In this document: positions 1 to 6,050 of the stretch, one piece after another
Position numbering within the stretch: the stretch's first letter is position 1
Layout: every line of letters begins with the position of its first letter
Origin: Deltaproteobacteria bacterium
GTDB lineage: Bacteria; Myxococcota_A; Polyangia; Haliangiales; Haliangiaceae
Assembly: GCA_013813945.1 (NCBI GenBank)
Contig: JACCQV010000870.1
Coordinates: 1-6,476 of the forward strand
DNA length: 6,476 nt
Direction: 5' to 3'
Notes under the pieces: generated by a model
What the model was told of the DNA's origin: nothing
The model's database searches: none
The model's input: the letters and a program-made list of their open reading frames with translations, nothing else
Made by a program: the position numbers and the translations under genes

Positions 1-208
1 GTGCGAGGTTGACCGTGACCTTCTTGAGCGGGAGATCCTCCGCGACCGCGTTGAGCGCACTCTTGATCCGGACCGCGCCTTCCTTGACGGACGGGGCTGC
101 GAGGCCGACGACCGAGTAGCCGGGCAGCCCGCGCGAGATCTCGCACTCGACGTCGATCATCACGGCATCGATGCCATCGAGCGTGAAGGTCTTGACCCGC
201 GAGATCAC
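1..208 (-). CDS. comM: ComM/YifB-family Mg-chelatase-like AAA+ ATPase, N-terminal part (cut by window edge)
   Basis: The visible 69 residues begin MISRVKTFTLDGIDAV and continue through ECEISRGLPGYSVVGL, VKEG, RIKSALN and KKVTVNLA. This is the usual opening of the ComM/YifB family: RVKxxxLxGID, then DIxxGLPxxxIVGL, then AVKES-RVRxA, then ITVNLAP. It forms the N-terminal ribosomal S5-like domain that precedes the Mg-chelatase AAA+ domain. Family members are about 500 residues, so roughly 430 residues, including the Walker motifs, lie beyond the left edge. In gamma-proteobacteria ComM is a hexameric helicase that promotes branch migration during natural transformation; whether that role holds here is unknown. 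I chose the GTG at 208 because it gives the canonical MISRVK start. A second in-frame GTG at 229 is possible, and a stop at 260-262 limits extension. No clear ribosome binding site is visible. The expected DGxD-type region looks intact, and AAPSVKEG replaces the commoner PDxAVKES. Confidence 0.88.
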   Translation of the reverse strand, partial: MISRVKTFTLDGIDAVMIDVECEISRGLPGYSVVGLAAPSVKEGAVRIKSALNAVAEDLPLKKVTVNLA

Positions 209-247
209 GGCAGTCGCACGAGCACGCACCGGGCCAGCGGGTAGAGC

Positions 248-497
248 GTGCAGGAATGCCTACTTGGCCGCGATTCTGGTCGCCGGCGGGACAGCCGTCC
301 GCTGCTCGGCCGGACGCCGGACGCGACTGCAATGTTTCTTCATCTGGCTGCGGCCGGTCGCGAAACGCGGCCTGGGTCTCGCGCTGGTCTCGCGGATCGC
401 CGTCGCGCACGGCGGTGGCGCGTGGATCGCCGAGCGCCCTGGTGGTGGTGCGCGCGTGGGCTTCGCGGTCTCCGTCGAGCCGCCGATCAAGCCCTGA
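248..497 (+). pseudogene. Decayed C-terminal remnant of a sensor histidine kinase (HATPase_c domain)
   Basis: Near its end one plus frame reads RGLGLALVSRIAVAHGGG followed by AWIAERPGGGARVGFAVSVE and a TGA at 495-497. This matches the ATP-binding G2 box and last strands of histidine kinases (GTGLGLALVRRIVEAHGG..., then PGGGAxFxF). Just upstream the same frame has FFIWLRPVAK, where kinases have FFTTKxxGK; the second Gly of the G2 box is missing. A different frame (around 270-310) reads RDSGRRRDSRPLL, resembling the G1 box DSGxGIxxxLL, so at least one frameshift lies between about 310 and 340. No dimerisation domain, phospho-acceptor His, N box or credible start is present; the sequence upstream is the start of the ATPase gene on the other strand. 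I read it as a truncated, frameshifted leftover that yields no working kinase. The G2-box match is what I am surest of; the G1 alignment is suggestive only. The remnant accounts for most of the 290 bases between the flanking minus-strand genes. Confidence 0.62.
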
Positions 498-1358
498 CTA
501 CAGCGGCTGGTACAGGCCGCCGCTCTCGCTCGCGAGCGCCTGCAACAGCTGGCGGTCTTGATCGCGCCCGAGACCGATCGTGTCGATGCGAACGCCGCCG
601 CGGATCGCCTCGCGAGCATCCCGCAGCACGTGGTGCGCGCGGCCTCCCACGTTGCCGAGGCCATCGGAGAGCAGGACGATGCGTCGAGCATTCATCAGGA
701 ACGCGGTCCGCATTGCGGGTGCGAGTGCGGTGTTCCCGACCGGAATCGTCTCCCGCACGAACCCGACCATTCCGGCTCGCCCCGGGTCGTCGAGTGGGAC
801 CATGTTCGGCGCGAACGCCTCGAGCTCGTCGTTGAAGAACAGCACGTTGATCCGGGTCCCAGCGGGCAGCCGCTCGAGCGCGGCAACGAGCTCCGCCTGG
901 GCGACATCGATCTTGCGAGGCTGCGTCGGCGCCGGGGCCAGCTCCGGCGCAACCGGGGCGGCGTCCGCCGGAACCGAGGACGGATCGATCGAGGGATCAG
1001 GCGGCGGCTCGGTGGGCGGTGGGCCCGGTGGACCGGGGTCGACCGGCGGTGGCGGCGGCGGGCCGGGCGGCGGACCGGGCGTTGTCTGGATCTGCGCGAG
1101 GCGTCCCGCGGCCAGCTCGGACATCGACCCCGAGGTGTCGAACACGAACACGATGTCGCCTGCACCTTCGAGGGGAATCCCGAAGAACTCGACGACGGTC
1201 GCGCCTTCGATCGGTACGATGACCGTGGGCACCGTGGCCCCGACACGAGCCTGGACCCGGGTCGTCACGTTCAGCCTGATCCCCAGCTCGCCGGGACGGG
1301 GCACCCGAGCGATGCAGCCTGCACAAACGATCAACAAGATGAGCGAAGATGAACGCAT
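498..1358 (-). CDS. Exported VWA-domain protein with a Pro-rich insert inside the VWA fold
   Basis: The protein has 286 residues. The start MRSSSLILLIVCAGC gives a short signal peptide; C15 follows AG, so lipidation is possible, although Cys at -3 departs from the usual lipobox. Residues 16-67 are beta-rich and unassigned. A von Willebrand A domain starts at 68 (IVFVFDTSGSMS), with the metal-site motif DxSxS at D74-S76-S78, its threonine at T210 (GNTALAPAM) and its aspartate at D232 (LLSDGLGN). The full set of MIDAS residues suggests divalent-cation-dependent ligand binding, as in other VWA proteins. Residues about 93-148 are a Pro/Gly/Ala-rich low-complexity stretch inserted between the first strand and the helix beginning KIDVAQAELVAALERL. 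The domain ends with IDTIGLG and ESGGLYQPL. The ATG at 1358 was chosen because it places the signal peptide at the N-terminus; an open frame upstream (to 1565) is antisense to the neighbouring gene. A GGAGAGG lies about 11 bases upstream of the start. Ligand and partners are unknown. Confidence 0.87.
   Translation of the reverse strand: MRSSSLILLIVCAGCIARVPRPGELGIRLNVTTRVQARVGATVPTVIVPIEGATVVEFFGIPLEGAGDIVFVFDTSGSMSELAAGRLAQIQTTPGPPPGPPPPPPVDPGPPGPPPTEPPPDPSIDPSSVPADAAPVAPELAPAPTQPRKIDVAQAELVAALERLPAGTRINVLFFNDELEAFAPNMVPLDDPGRAGMVGFVRETIPVGNTALAPAMRTAFLMNARRIVLLSDGLGNVGGRAHHVLRDAREAIRGGVRIDTIGLGRDQDRQLLQALASESGGLYQPL
1011..1090. repeat. GC-rich simple-sequence tract encoding the Pro-rich insert
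   Basis: This stretch is built from short runs of ggc, ggt and ggg units with interspersed ccg, giving proline runs in the minus-strand VWA protein (PPPPP and PxPPxPP patterns). It is degenerate rather than a perfect repeat. Such tracts tend to change length by slippage, so the insert may vary between relatives. Confidence 0.6.
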
Positions 1359-2034
1359 GAGGAGTGGAACCTCTCCAACGGTACATCGTTGTCTCGCGCT
1401 TGTGACGGCAAGCTTGTCCGTCGCGTGCGTCAAGCAACTACCTCCTGCGCCCATGCCCCAGGCAATCGCGCCGCAGGTCGAGACTTCCCCGGTGCCACCG
1501 AACGGGTACGGCCGCCTGGTCGTCGACGTGGTCGAGGGACCTACTCCGGTCCAGCAGATCCGCATGGAGTCGCAGCCTGTCGTGAACGGCCGGGGGCGGA
1601 CGAGCTACAAGTTCACCGAGCAGCCGGTGGTCCTGTGCTCGGTCTCGCCGTGCGCCGTCGACGTTCCCGCGGGCAACGTCCTGCTTGGCTTTCCGGTGAT
1701 CGGCAAAGACGGCATGGAGGTCGAGCTCGTGAACGTCGGCCCCGATCCCTCCGTCTATCGCCGCTCGCTGAGCATCTACGAGGACCGCACCGGCGGCACC
1801 CGCGTGCTCGGCATCATCACGACGGCGCTCGGCGGTGCGTCGATGATGACCGGCGCCGCGCTGCTTCCGATCGGCCTGTCGAGGGACAATGGAGGTCTGA
1901 CCATGGCAGGCGGGATCACGCTCGGAGCGGGTACGGTCGCACTCGTGCTCGGCATCCTCGCCATCCGCGCCGACGCGCCGACCTTTCGCCTCGGGTCGTC
2001 CAATCACTTTCCGCTTAGCGCTGGCGCGCCCTGA
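1357..2034 (+). CDS. PEGA-like lipoprotein with two C-terminal transmembrane segments, function unknown
   Basis: The protein has 225 residues from the ATG at 1357. Residues 1-24 (hydrophobic CLALVTASLSVAC) form a signal peptide ending at C24, which fits a relaxed lipobox. A Pro-rich linker spans about 28-50. A small beta-rich domain follows (GRLVVDVVEG ... EQPVVLCSVSPCAVDVPAGNVLLGF) with the C94/C99 pair and the CxxxPCxxDxPxGxxxLxF pattern typical of PEGA-like surface domains. Two Gly/Ala-rich hydrophobic segments follow at about 149-173 and 181-203, separated by SRDNGG, then a short tail. Many myxobacterial proteins of unknown function share this layout; an envelope or outer-surface location is inferred. 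An in-frame ATG at 1339 would add six residues (MSEDER) and is not excluded; no strong ribosome binding site supports either. The open frame continues upstream to 580, but that part is antisense to the VWA gene and is not coding. Its start overlaps the VWA start head-to-head. Confidence 0.83.
   Translation: MRSGTSPTVHRCLALVTASLSVACVKQLPPAPMPQAIAPQVETSPVPPNGYGRLVVDVVEGPTPVQQIRMESQPVVNGRGRTSYKFTEQPVVLCSVSPCAVDVPAGNVLLGFPVIGKDGMEVELVNVGPDPSVYRRSLSIYEDRTGGTRVLGIITTALGGASMMTGAALLPIGLSRDNGGLTMAGGITLGAGTVALVLGILAIRADAPTFRLGSSNHFPLSAGAP
1404..1422. repeat. Imperfect palindrome inside the 5' end of the PEGA-like lipoprotein gene
   Basis: The arms GACGG-CAAG and CTTG-T-CCGTC are complementary apart from one extra T at 1417. 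It lies 46-64 bases upstream of the VWA gene start, where its promoter region would have to be, so a regulator-binding role is possible. It also falls within signal-peptide codons, and chance is a fair explanation. Confidence 0.3.
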
Positions 2035-2038
2035 GCGC

Positions 2039-4306
2039 TCACAGCCGCGGGCGAATGCCCATCTCCTCGAGGAGATGGTCCGCGCTGTCGATCTTGTCCA
2101 TCATCCACAGCATGTAGCGCACGTCGACGTGGATCTTGCGGGTGGTCGCGCCGTCGAACACGACGTCGGACGCCACGCCCTCGATCGTGCTGTCGAAGTT
2201 CAGGCCCACGAGCTCGCCCTTGTCGTTGAGCACGGCCGAGCCCGAGTTGCCGCCCGTGGTGTCGAGGTCGCTGAGGAAGTTCACCGGCAGCTCGCCGTCG
2301 GCACCGGCGTACGGCCCGAACTGCTTCGCCTGGATCGCAGTGAGCTGCGGCTGCGGCGCATCGAACGGCTCGGTGCCGGTGTTCTTCTTCAGGATCTGCG
2401 ACGCGGCGGTGAACGGCGGCTCGCTCGGCTTGAACGCCTTGACCGTGCCGTAGGTGATGCGGAGCGTGAAGTTCGCGTCGGGTGCGAGCAGTCCACCGAG
2501 CACCTCGCGCATGGCGTCGGCATAGACCGGGGCGACGAGCATCAGCTCGCCCGTTCGCGCATCGGCACGCTTCTCCTCCGCCTTGTAGATCTTCCAGACC
2601 CGCTGGATGGCCCGCACGAACGGATCCTTCGACGCCGCGAGCTTCGCCGCCGTTCCGTTCTCGAGCAGCTCGAGGCGGACCTTCACATCTTCGAGCTTCG
2701 TCGTCCGGTACCAGCCGTCGAGCGTCTTGTCGATCAGGGCCTCATCGATTTTCTGCGACGCCTTTGCACCGAGGAGCAGCGGCAGCCACGGTCGCTCCGC
2801 GGGGGAGAGCTGCAGCGCGCGGACGAGCGCGAGACGCAACTGCGCGCGATCGAGCGTGGCGTCGTACTGCTTCGTGAGCTGCTTGCTCGCCGCAATCGCG
2901 GTTCGCAGGTCGCGCTGCTGATAGCCGACCTTGCGCTCGGCATCCGGCTTCGTCCGCTCGTCACTCCACCGCGTGAGGTCGAGCGCCGATGCGAGCAGGC
3001 TCGAAGCGCCGAGCGCAGCGCTGCGCTCGTAGTCGGCCAGGGCTGTTCGCTGCTCGTCGAGGATGAGCTGTTCGAGCTTCGCGATTGCGGCCTTGTGGTG
3101 CTCGCGCCCTGGCTCTGCGGCCCATGCCTTCGCCTGCTGATCGAGCGTGGCCTTGCGCTGCAGGAGGTCGCTCGAGGTCAGACCCTTCAGCACGCCCCCG
3201 ATCTTCTCGAGCCCGTTCTGCACCTTCTGCTTGAGGACGCCGGCCTTGATTGCAGTCTCGCCCGGCGCCTTGAGGTGCGCCTCGGCGATCGCGTAGCGCT
3301 GCTTCGCGAGCTCGAGATAGTACGGGTAGTACCAATCGACGTCGTGCTTCACTTCGAGGGCGGTCTTGGTGCGTGTCGTACGTCCCGGAAATCCGGTGAT
3401 CATCACGAAGTCGCTCGGGCGAATCCCCTGATCGGACACCTTCAGGACGTGAGCGGGCTTGTACGGCACGTTCGTGGCCGCGTGATCCGCGGGCTTGCCG
3501 TCGCTGCCGACATACGCGCGATAGAACGCGAAGTCACCGGTGTGGCGTGGCCACTGCCAGTTGTCGACCTCGCCGCCGTAGTTACCGACCGACCGCCGCG
3601 GTGCATACACGAGGCGAACGTCTCGGATCTCGAGCTCTTCGATCAGCACGTACATGCCGCCCCGGAAGTACGTCGCGACGTTGCAGCGCACGGCGGGACG
3701 ATCCTTCTCGCACGCTGCGATCTGCTGCTTGATCCGCTTCTCGACTTCGTTCTTTCGCGCGACTGGGTCTGCGATCTTGTCGAGTCCGCTGCGCACGACC
3801 TCGGAGACGTCGGTGAACGCCTGCGCGACGAACACCCGCTCGGCAGGACCCGCGGAGCGCTCCTCGGCGCGAGTCTTCGCGAGAAACCCGTTCTCGACGA
3901 GGTTGCTCTCCGGCGTCGAGTTCATCTGCAGCGCGCCCTGGACGCAGTGGTGGTTGGTGACGATGAGCCCGTCGGGCGAAACGAAGGACGCGGAGCAGCT
4001 ATTGAGCCGCACGATCGCACCAAGCGGCGCAGACAGCGGGTCCGCGAGCTTCCTGGGATCGATCTTCACGCCGAGCCTGGTGAACGCAGCGGCGTGCCCC
4101 GGCAGTAGCATCTGCCCGGGCATCCACATCCCTCCGGGATTCGAGTAGGCGGTGCGCGCGGCGAGCTGCGGATCGACCGGTGCCGGCGGCGTCGAGCCCG
4201 TGGAGTCTCCGGGGGCCGTGTTCGTCGTCGGCGTGACCTTGGAGCCCTGACCTCCACTGCAGGCGACGGCGAGCACCAGACCGGCGAGGATGGCGTCGAG
4301 CTTCAT
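2039..4306 (-). CDS. S46-family dipeptidyl peptidase (DPP7/DPP11-like), probable lipoprotein
   Basis: The enzyme has 755 residues, close to the usual S46 length of about 700-730 plus an added linker. S46 serine exopeptidases cut dipeptides from peptide N-termini in the periplasm or at the cell surface. The start MKLDAILAGLVLAVAC looks like a lipoprotein signal with C16, followed by a Thr/Pro/Gly-rich linker to about 47. The chymotrypsin-like part begins GGMWMPGQ (58-65) and carries FVSPDGLIVTNHHC with catalytic H120; C104 and C121 could form a disulfide. NWQWPRHTGDF (249-259) gives catalytic D258, and TGGNSGSAV gives catalytic S688. From memory of the Pseudoxanthomonas DAP BII structure (H86, D224, S657; amine binding by N215, W216, N330), the spacing fits, giving N249, W250 and N364 as amine-binding residues. 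The helical domain of this family spans roughly 280-600. S706 sits where DPP7 has Gly and DPP11 has Arg, so P1 preference cannot be assigned. The ATG at 4306 is the only usable start after an in-frame stop; no ribosome binding site is seen. Confidence 0.95.
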   Translation of the reverse strand: MKLDAILAGLVLAVACSGGQGSKVTPTTNTAPGDSTGSTPPAPVDPQLAARTAYSNPGGMWMPGQMLLPGHAAAFTRLGVKIDPRKLADPLSAPLGAIVRLNSCSASFVSPDGLIVTNHHCVQGALQMNSTPESNLVENGFLAKTRAEERSAGPAERVFVAQAFTDVSEVVRSGLDKIADPVARKNEVEKRIKQQIAACEKDRPAVRCNVATYFRGGMYVLIEELEIRDVRLVYAPRRSVGNYGGEVDNWQWPRHTGDFAFYRAYVGSDGKPADHAATNVPYKPAHVLKVSDQGIRPSDFVMITGFPGRTTRTKTALEVKHDVDWYYPYYLELAKQRYAIAEAHLKAPGETAIKAGVLKQKVQNGLEKIGGVLKGLTSSDLLQRKATLDQQAKAWAAEPGREHHKAAIAKLEQLILDEQRTALADYERSAALGASSLLASALDLTRWSDERTKPDAERKVGYQQRDLRTAIAASKQLTKQYDATLDRAQLRLALVRALQLSPAERPWLPLLLGAKASQKIDEALIDKTLDGWYRTTKLEDVKVRLELLENGTAAKLAASKDPFVRAIQRVWKIYKAEEKRADARTGELMLVAPVYADAMREVLGGLLAPDANFTLRITYGTVKAFKPSEPPFTAASQILKKNTGTEPFDAPQPQLTAIQAKQFGPYAGADGELPVNFLSDLDTTGGNSGSAVLNDKGELVGLNFDSTIEGVASDVVFDGATTRKIHVDVRYMLWMMDKIDSADHLLEEMGIRPRL

Positions 4307-4351
4307 GCGCTGGGCATATCACGGCGTGCAGCTCGCGGCTCCTCGTCAGGA

Positions 4352-4807
4352 TCAGCGTTGCCGCAACAGCAGCTCGCAGCGGGCGAGCACGGTCTTCCCT
4401 CGCGTCATCCGCATGGAGTAGGTCTTCCCGACCTCGAAGCCGGCCGCGGTCGTTGCGCTCAGGCTCATGATGACGAGCCGCCCACGGGTCGGCGCCCTCG
4501 ACACGACCAGCGTCTGCTTGGGATCCTTGGCATCGCTGATGCGGAACGTGACTGCTTCCCTTCCCGGATCCCTGGACAGGAACGCGACGAGGTTCACGTC
4601 CCACGGCGGCCCGTTGTAGAGATCGTAGTTCCGGTCCTTCGCGAGGTTCAGCTTCACGAACTCCGCGAGTGCCGCGGCATCCTCCGGAACGGGATCCGGA
4701 GAGATCACGATGTGTCCCGCGTGCCGCCGAACGAGCTTGTCATCGGCGTTCGCGATACTTGCGAGCCCGACCACCGCGATCAGGATGGAGATCACGGCGA
4801 GCCTCAT
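4352..4807 (-). CDS. Small secreted protein of unknown function
   Basis: The protein has 151 residues. MRLAVISILIAVVGLASIANA is a clear Sec signal peptide, with likely cleavage after the ANA at 19-21, leaving about 130 mature residues. I do not recognise a named domain. Visible features are PDPVP (37-41), a helix-like stretch ALAEFVKLNLAKD (46-58), YNGPPWDVNLVAFLSRDPG (64-82), and several short beta-strand-like runs ending in VLARCELLLRQR. The pattern suggests a compact alpha/beta or beta-sandwich fold with one cysteine (C144), so no internal disulfide. The ATG at 4807 is favoured because it begins the signal peptide and has GGGGAC seven bases upstream; an adjacent GTG at 4810 is possible. 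The open frame continues upstream to 4972, but that part overlaps the C-terminus of the next gene and is not expected to be coding. It lies 45 bases upstream of the S46 peptidase gene on the same strand, so the two may be co-transcribed. Confidence 0.82.
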   Translation of the reverse strand: MRLAVISILIAVVGLASIANADDKLVRRHAGHIVISPDPVPEDAAALAEFVKLNLAKDRNYDLYNGPPWDVNLVAFLSRDPGREAVTFRISDAKDPKQTLVVSRAPTRGRLVIMSLSATTAAGFEVGKTYSMRMTRGKTVLARCELLLRQR

Positions 4808-4880
4808 CACCGAGTCCCCGCGAGCTTTGCCATCGCAAGCAACGGTACTACCGAACCTCGCTGCGTGTGAACGCCACCGA

Positions 4881-5987
4881 TCACGGACAGTCGGCCACGC
4901 CGAGCAAATGGAGCTTGCTACCGGCGCCGCTTGTCCATGCCGCGACGCAGCGCTCGCCGATGCCGACAGCACGTGTGCCCACCGCGTTCGCCGACACGCG
5001 CTTCGCTCCGACGTCGCGCTCGCTCGTCAGGTCGCGAACGTGAAGACGCCGGTTCTCGATCCAGCTCACGAACGGGCCGCGGCTCGTGATTCCGAGATCG
5101 GCGGTCGCCAGCTCGACCGGTCCTGGTATCGGCCGAGTCGACTCGACGCCGTAGCGACTGAACCGGCTGATCCGGAGTTCGCCGTCGGGACCCAGATGCA
5201 GCAACGCGAAGTGACCGGTGGCCGTCGCGATCACGGTCCGCGCGCCCCTGCCGGAGATCCAGAAGTCGGTGACTGGCGAGCCGTCTGCGAGCGTGACGAA
5301 CTGAACATGGACGGCGTAGTCACCGTTGATGCGCTGCTCCGTCGACACGACAACCAGATCGTCGCCGCTCGCCGCCATCGCGCAGCCGAGCGGCTCCTCC
5401 GAGGGCAGAACGAGGAACCGCTCGGTCCTGCCCAGCCGGTCGAGAAACGAAAGGTCGAGGCTCTTGACGGTCGACCTCGGATACGCCGAGACATGACCGA
5501 CGACAAATCCGTCGCCGCGCGCAACCGGCCTGCGACACGTCCAGAAGCACGCCCTGTCCGAGCTGTCCCCACGACATCCCGTGAGTGGCTGCGCGGGTCC
5601 CGCCGCGCGACCGTCACGGTCGATCGGAATCGCAACCTGATCACCCGGGGACGGCGTGACGATGACGATCGAGCCCGCAGGGCCTGTGGCGAGCTCGGGC
5701 GTATGGTACCCGGTGCTCGCGTATTTATTTCGATAGATCGGGACGCCGCCCCGTAGGGTGGTGATGCCGTCGTCCACCGGCGAAATGCGCCGGACGTAGA
5801 CGGTCATCCCGTACTCGTCGCTCCGCTGTTCCCAGGCCGCCAGCAAGGTCTGCCCAACCGCGACGATCGCCGGCGAGGTCGTGCGTGGTGTCTCGCACCG
5901 CAGCAATCCTAGCGCGATCGCGATCACGCCGGCGGCGCCCAGGCTCAGCCCGCGCGACCACGGCAACTCGACTCCGAAGTTCTTCAC
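4881..5987 (-). CDS. Exported predicted seven-module beta-propeller-like protein, function unknown
   Basis: The protein has 368 residues. A hydrophobic segment at about 13-30 (LSLGAAGVIAIALGLL) acts as a signal peptide or anchor. R30-C31 follows it, but Arg at -1 argues against lipidation. After that the protein is mostly short strands in about seven similar modules of 30-37 residues, each with a hydrophobic strand followed by turns and a second strand. They start near 39, 98, 153, 204, 248, 291 and 333 (for example VARGDGFVVGHVSA, AASGDDLVVVSTEQ, VGIGERCVAAWTSG). This layout is what a seven-bladed propeller would give; it is inferred by eye. Seven cysteines occur, including C138, C147 and C151 clustered and C367 almost at the C-terminus. 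The start used is a GTG at 5987. A TTG at 5966 (residue 8), preceded by GGAG at five bases, is a serious alternative because a promoter-like element would place transcription start right at the GTG. No enzyme motif was recognised. Confidence 0.8.
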   Translation of the reverse strand: MKNFGVELPWSRGLSLGAAGVIAIALGLLRCETPRTTSPAIVAVGQTLLAAWEQRSDEYGMTVYVRRISPVDDGITTLRGGVPIYRNKYASTGYHTPELATGPAGSIVIVTPSPGDQVAIPIDRDGRAAGPAQPLTGCRGDSSDRACFWTCRRPVARGDGFVVGHVSAYPRSTVKSLDLSFLDRLGRTERFLVLPSEEPLGCAMAASGDDLVVVSTEQRINGDYAVHVQFVTLADGSPVTDFWISGRGARTVIATATGHFALLHLGPDGELRISRFSRYGVESTRPIPGPVELATADLGITSRGPFVSWIENRRLHVRDLTSERDVGAKRVSANAVGTRAVGIGERCVAAWTSGAGSKLHLLGVADCP

Positions 5988-5993
5988 CCACGA

Positions 5994-6022
5994 TCTATAC
6001 GCCGCCGTCGCGATCCAACCAA
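5994..6022 (-). promoter_or_regulatory. Candidate sigma70-type promoter for the propeller gene
   Basis: On the minus strand TTGGTT (6022-6017) is followed after 17 bases by TATAGA (5999-5994). The spacing is ideal, and TATA stands out in this GC-rich setting, but the -35 box matches the consensus only in TTG. The predicted transcription start, about 5987, coincides with the annotated GTG, which implies a leaderless message or a start at the downstream TTG. Confidence 0.33.
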
Positions 6023-6039
6023 AACACGATTTCGAATCG
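6019..6039 (-). terminator. Weak terminator-like hairpin after the rightmost gene
   Basis: On the minus strand, CGATT and AATCG arms (6039-6035 and 6031-6027) form a five-pair stem with a three-base loop, followed by TGTTTTGG. It lies about 12 bases after the stop codon at 6051-6053. The stem is short and AT-rich, so this is at best a weak intrinsic terminator; its position between two genes is the main support. Confidence 0.3.
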
Positions 6040-6050
6040 GCAGCGATGAT

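Noticed and set aside
558..1352. A plus-strand frame of 264 residues rich in Arg and Asp
   Set aside because: It is a shadow of the VWA gene: Arg-rich low-complexity translation without a domain or ribosome binding site.
580..1356. Upstream open part of the plus-strand frame that ends with the PEGA-like lipoprotein
   Set aside because: This part is antisense to the VWA gene and translates to Ser/Arg/Gly-rich low-complexity sequence. The real gene begins with the signal peptide at 1357 (or 1339).
1359..1565. N-terminal extension of the VWA protein
   Set aside because: It would place 69 unstructured residues before a clear signal peptide and overlaps the lipoprotein gene in antisense.
2017..2039. 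AGCGC ... GCGCT inverted repeat between convergent stops, considered as a shared terminator
   Set aside because: The stem is only five pairs with a 13-base loop and there is no T-tract on either strand; short GC palindromes are common in this composition.
2075..4108. A 677-residue open frame on the plus strand opposite the S46 peptidase gene
   Set aside because: It lies antisense to a gene with full catalytic motifs; its composition (rich in Arg, Leu, Val, Glu) is the usual mirror image of a GC-rich gene, and it shows no recognisable domain.
4808..4972. N-terminal extension of the small secreted protein
   Set aside because: It would bury the signal peptide inside the protein and overlap the end of the propeller gene; the ATG at 4807 has its own ribosome binding site.
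4710..5756. A 348-residue plus-strand frame over the propeller gene
   Set aside because: It is antisense to a gene with a signal segment and regular strand modules; it has no export signal, domain or start context of its own.
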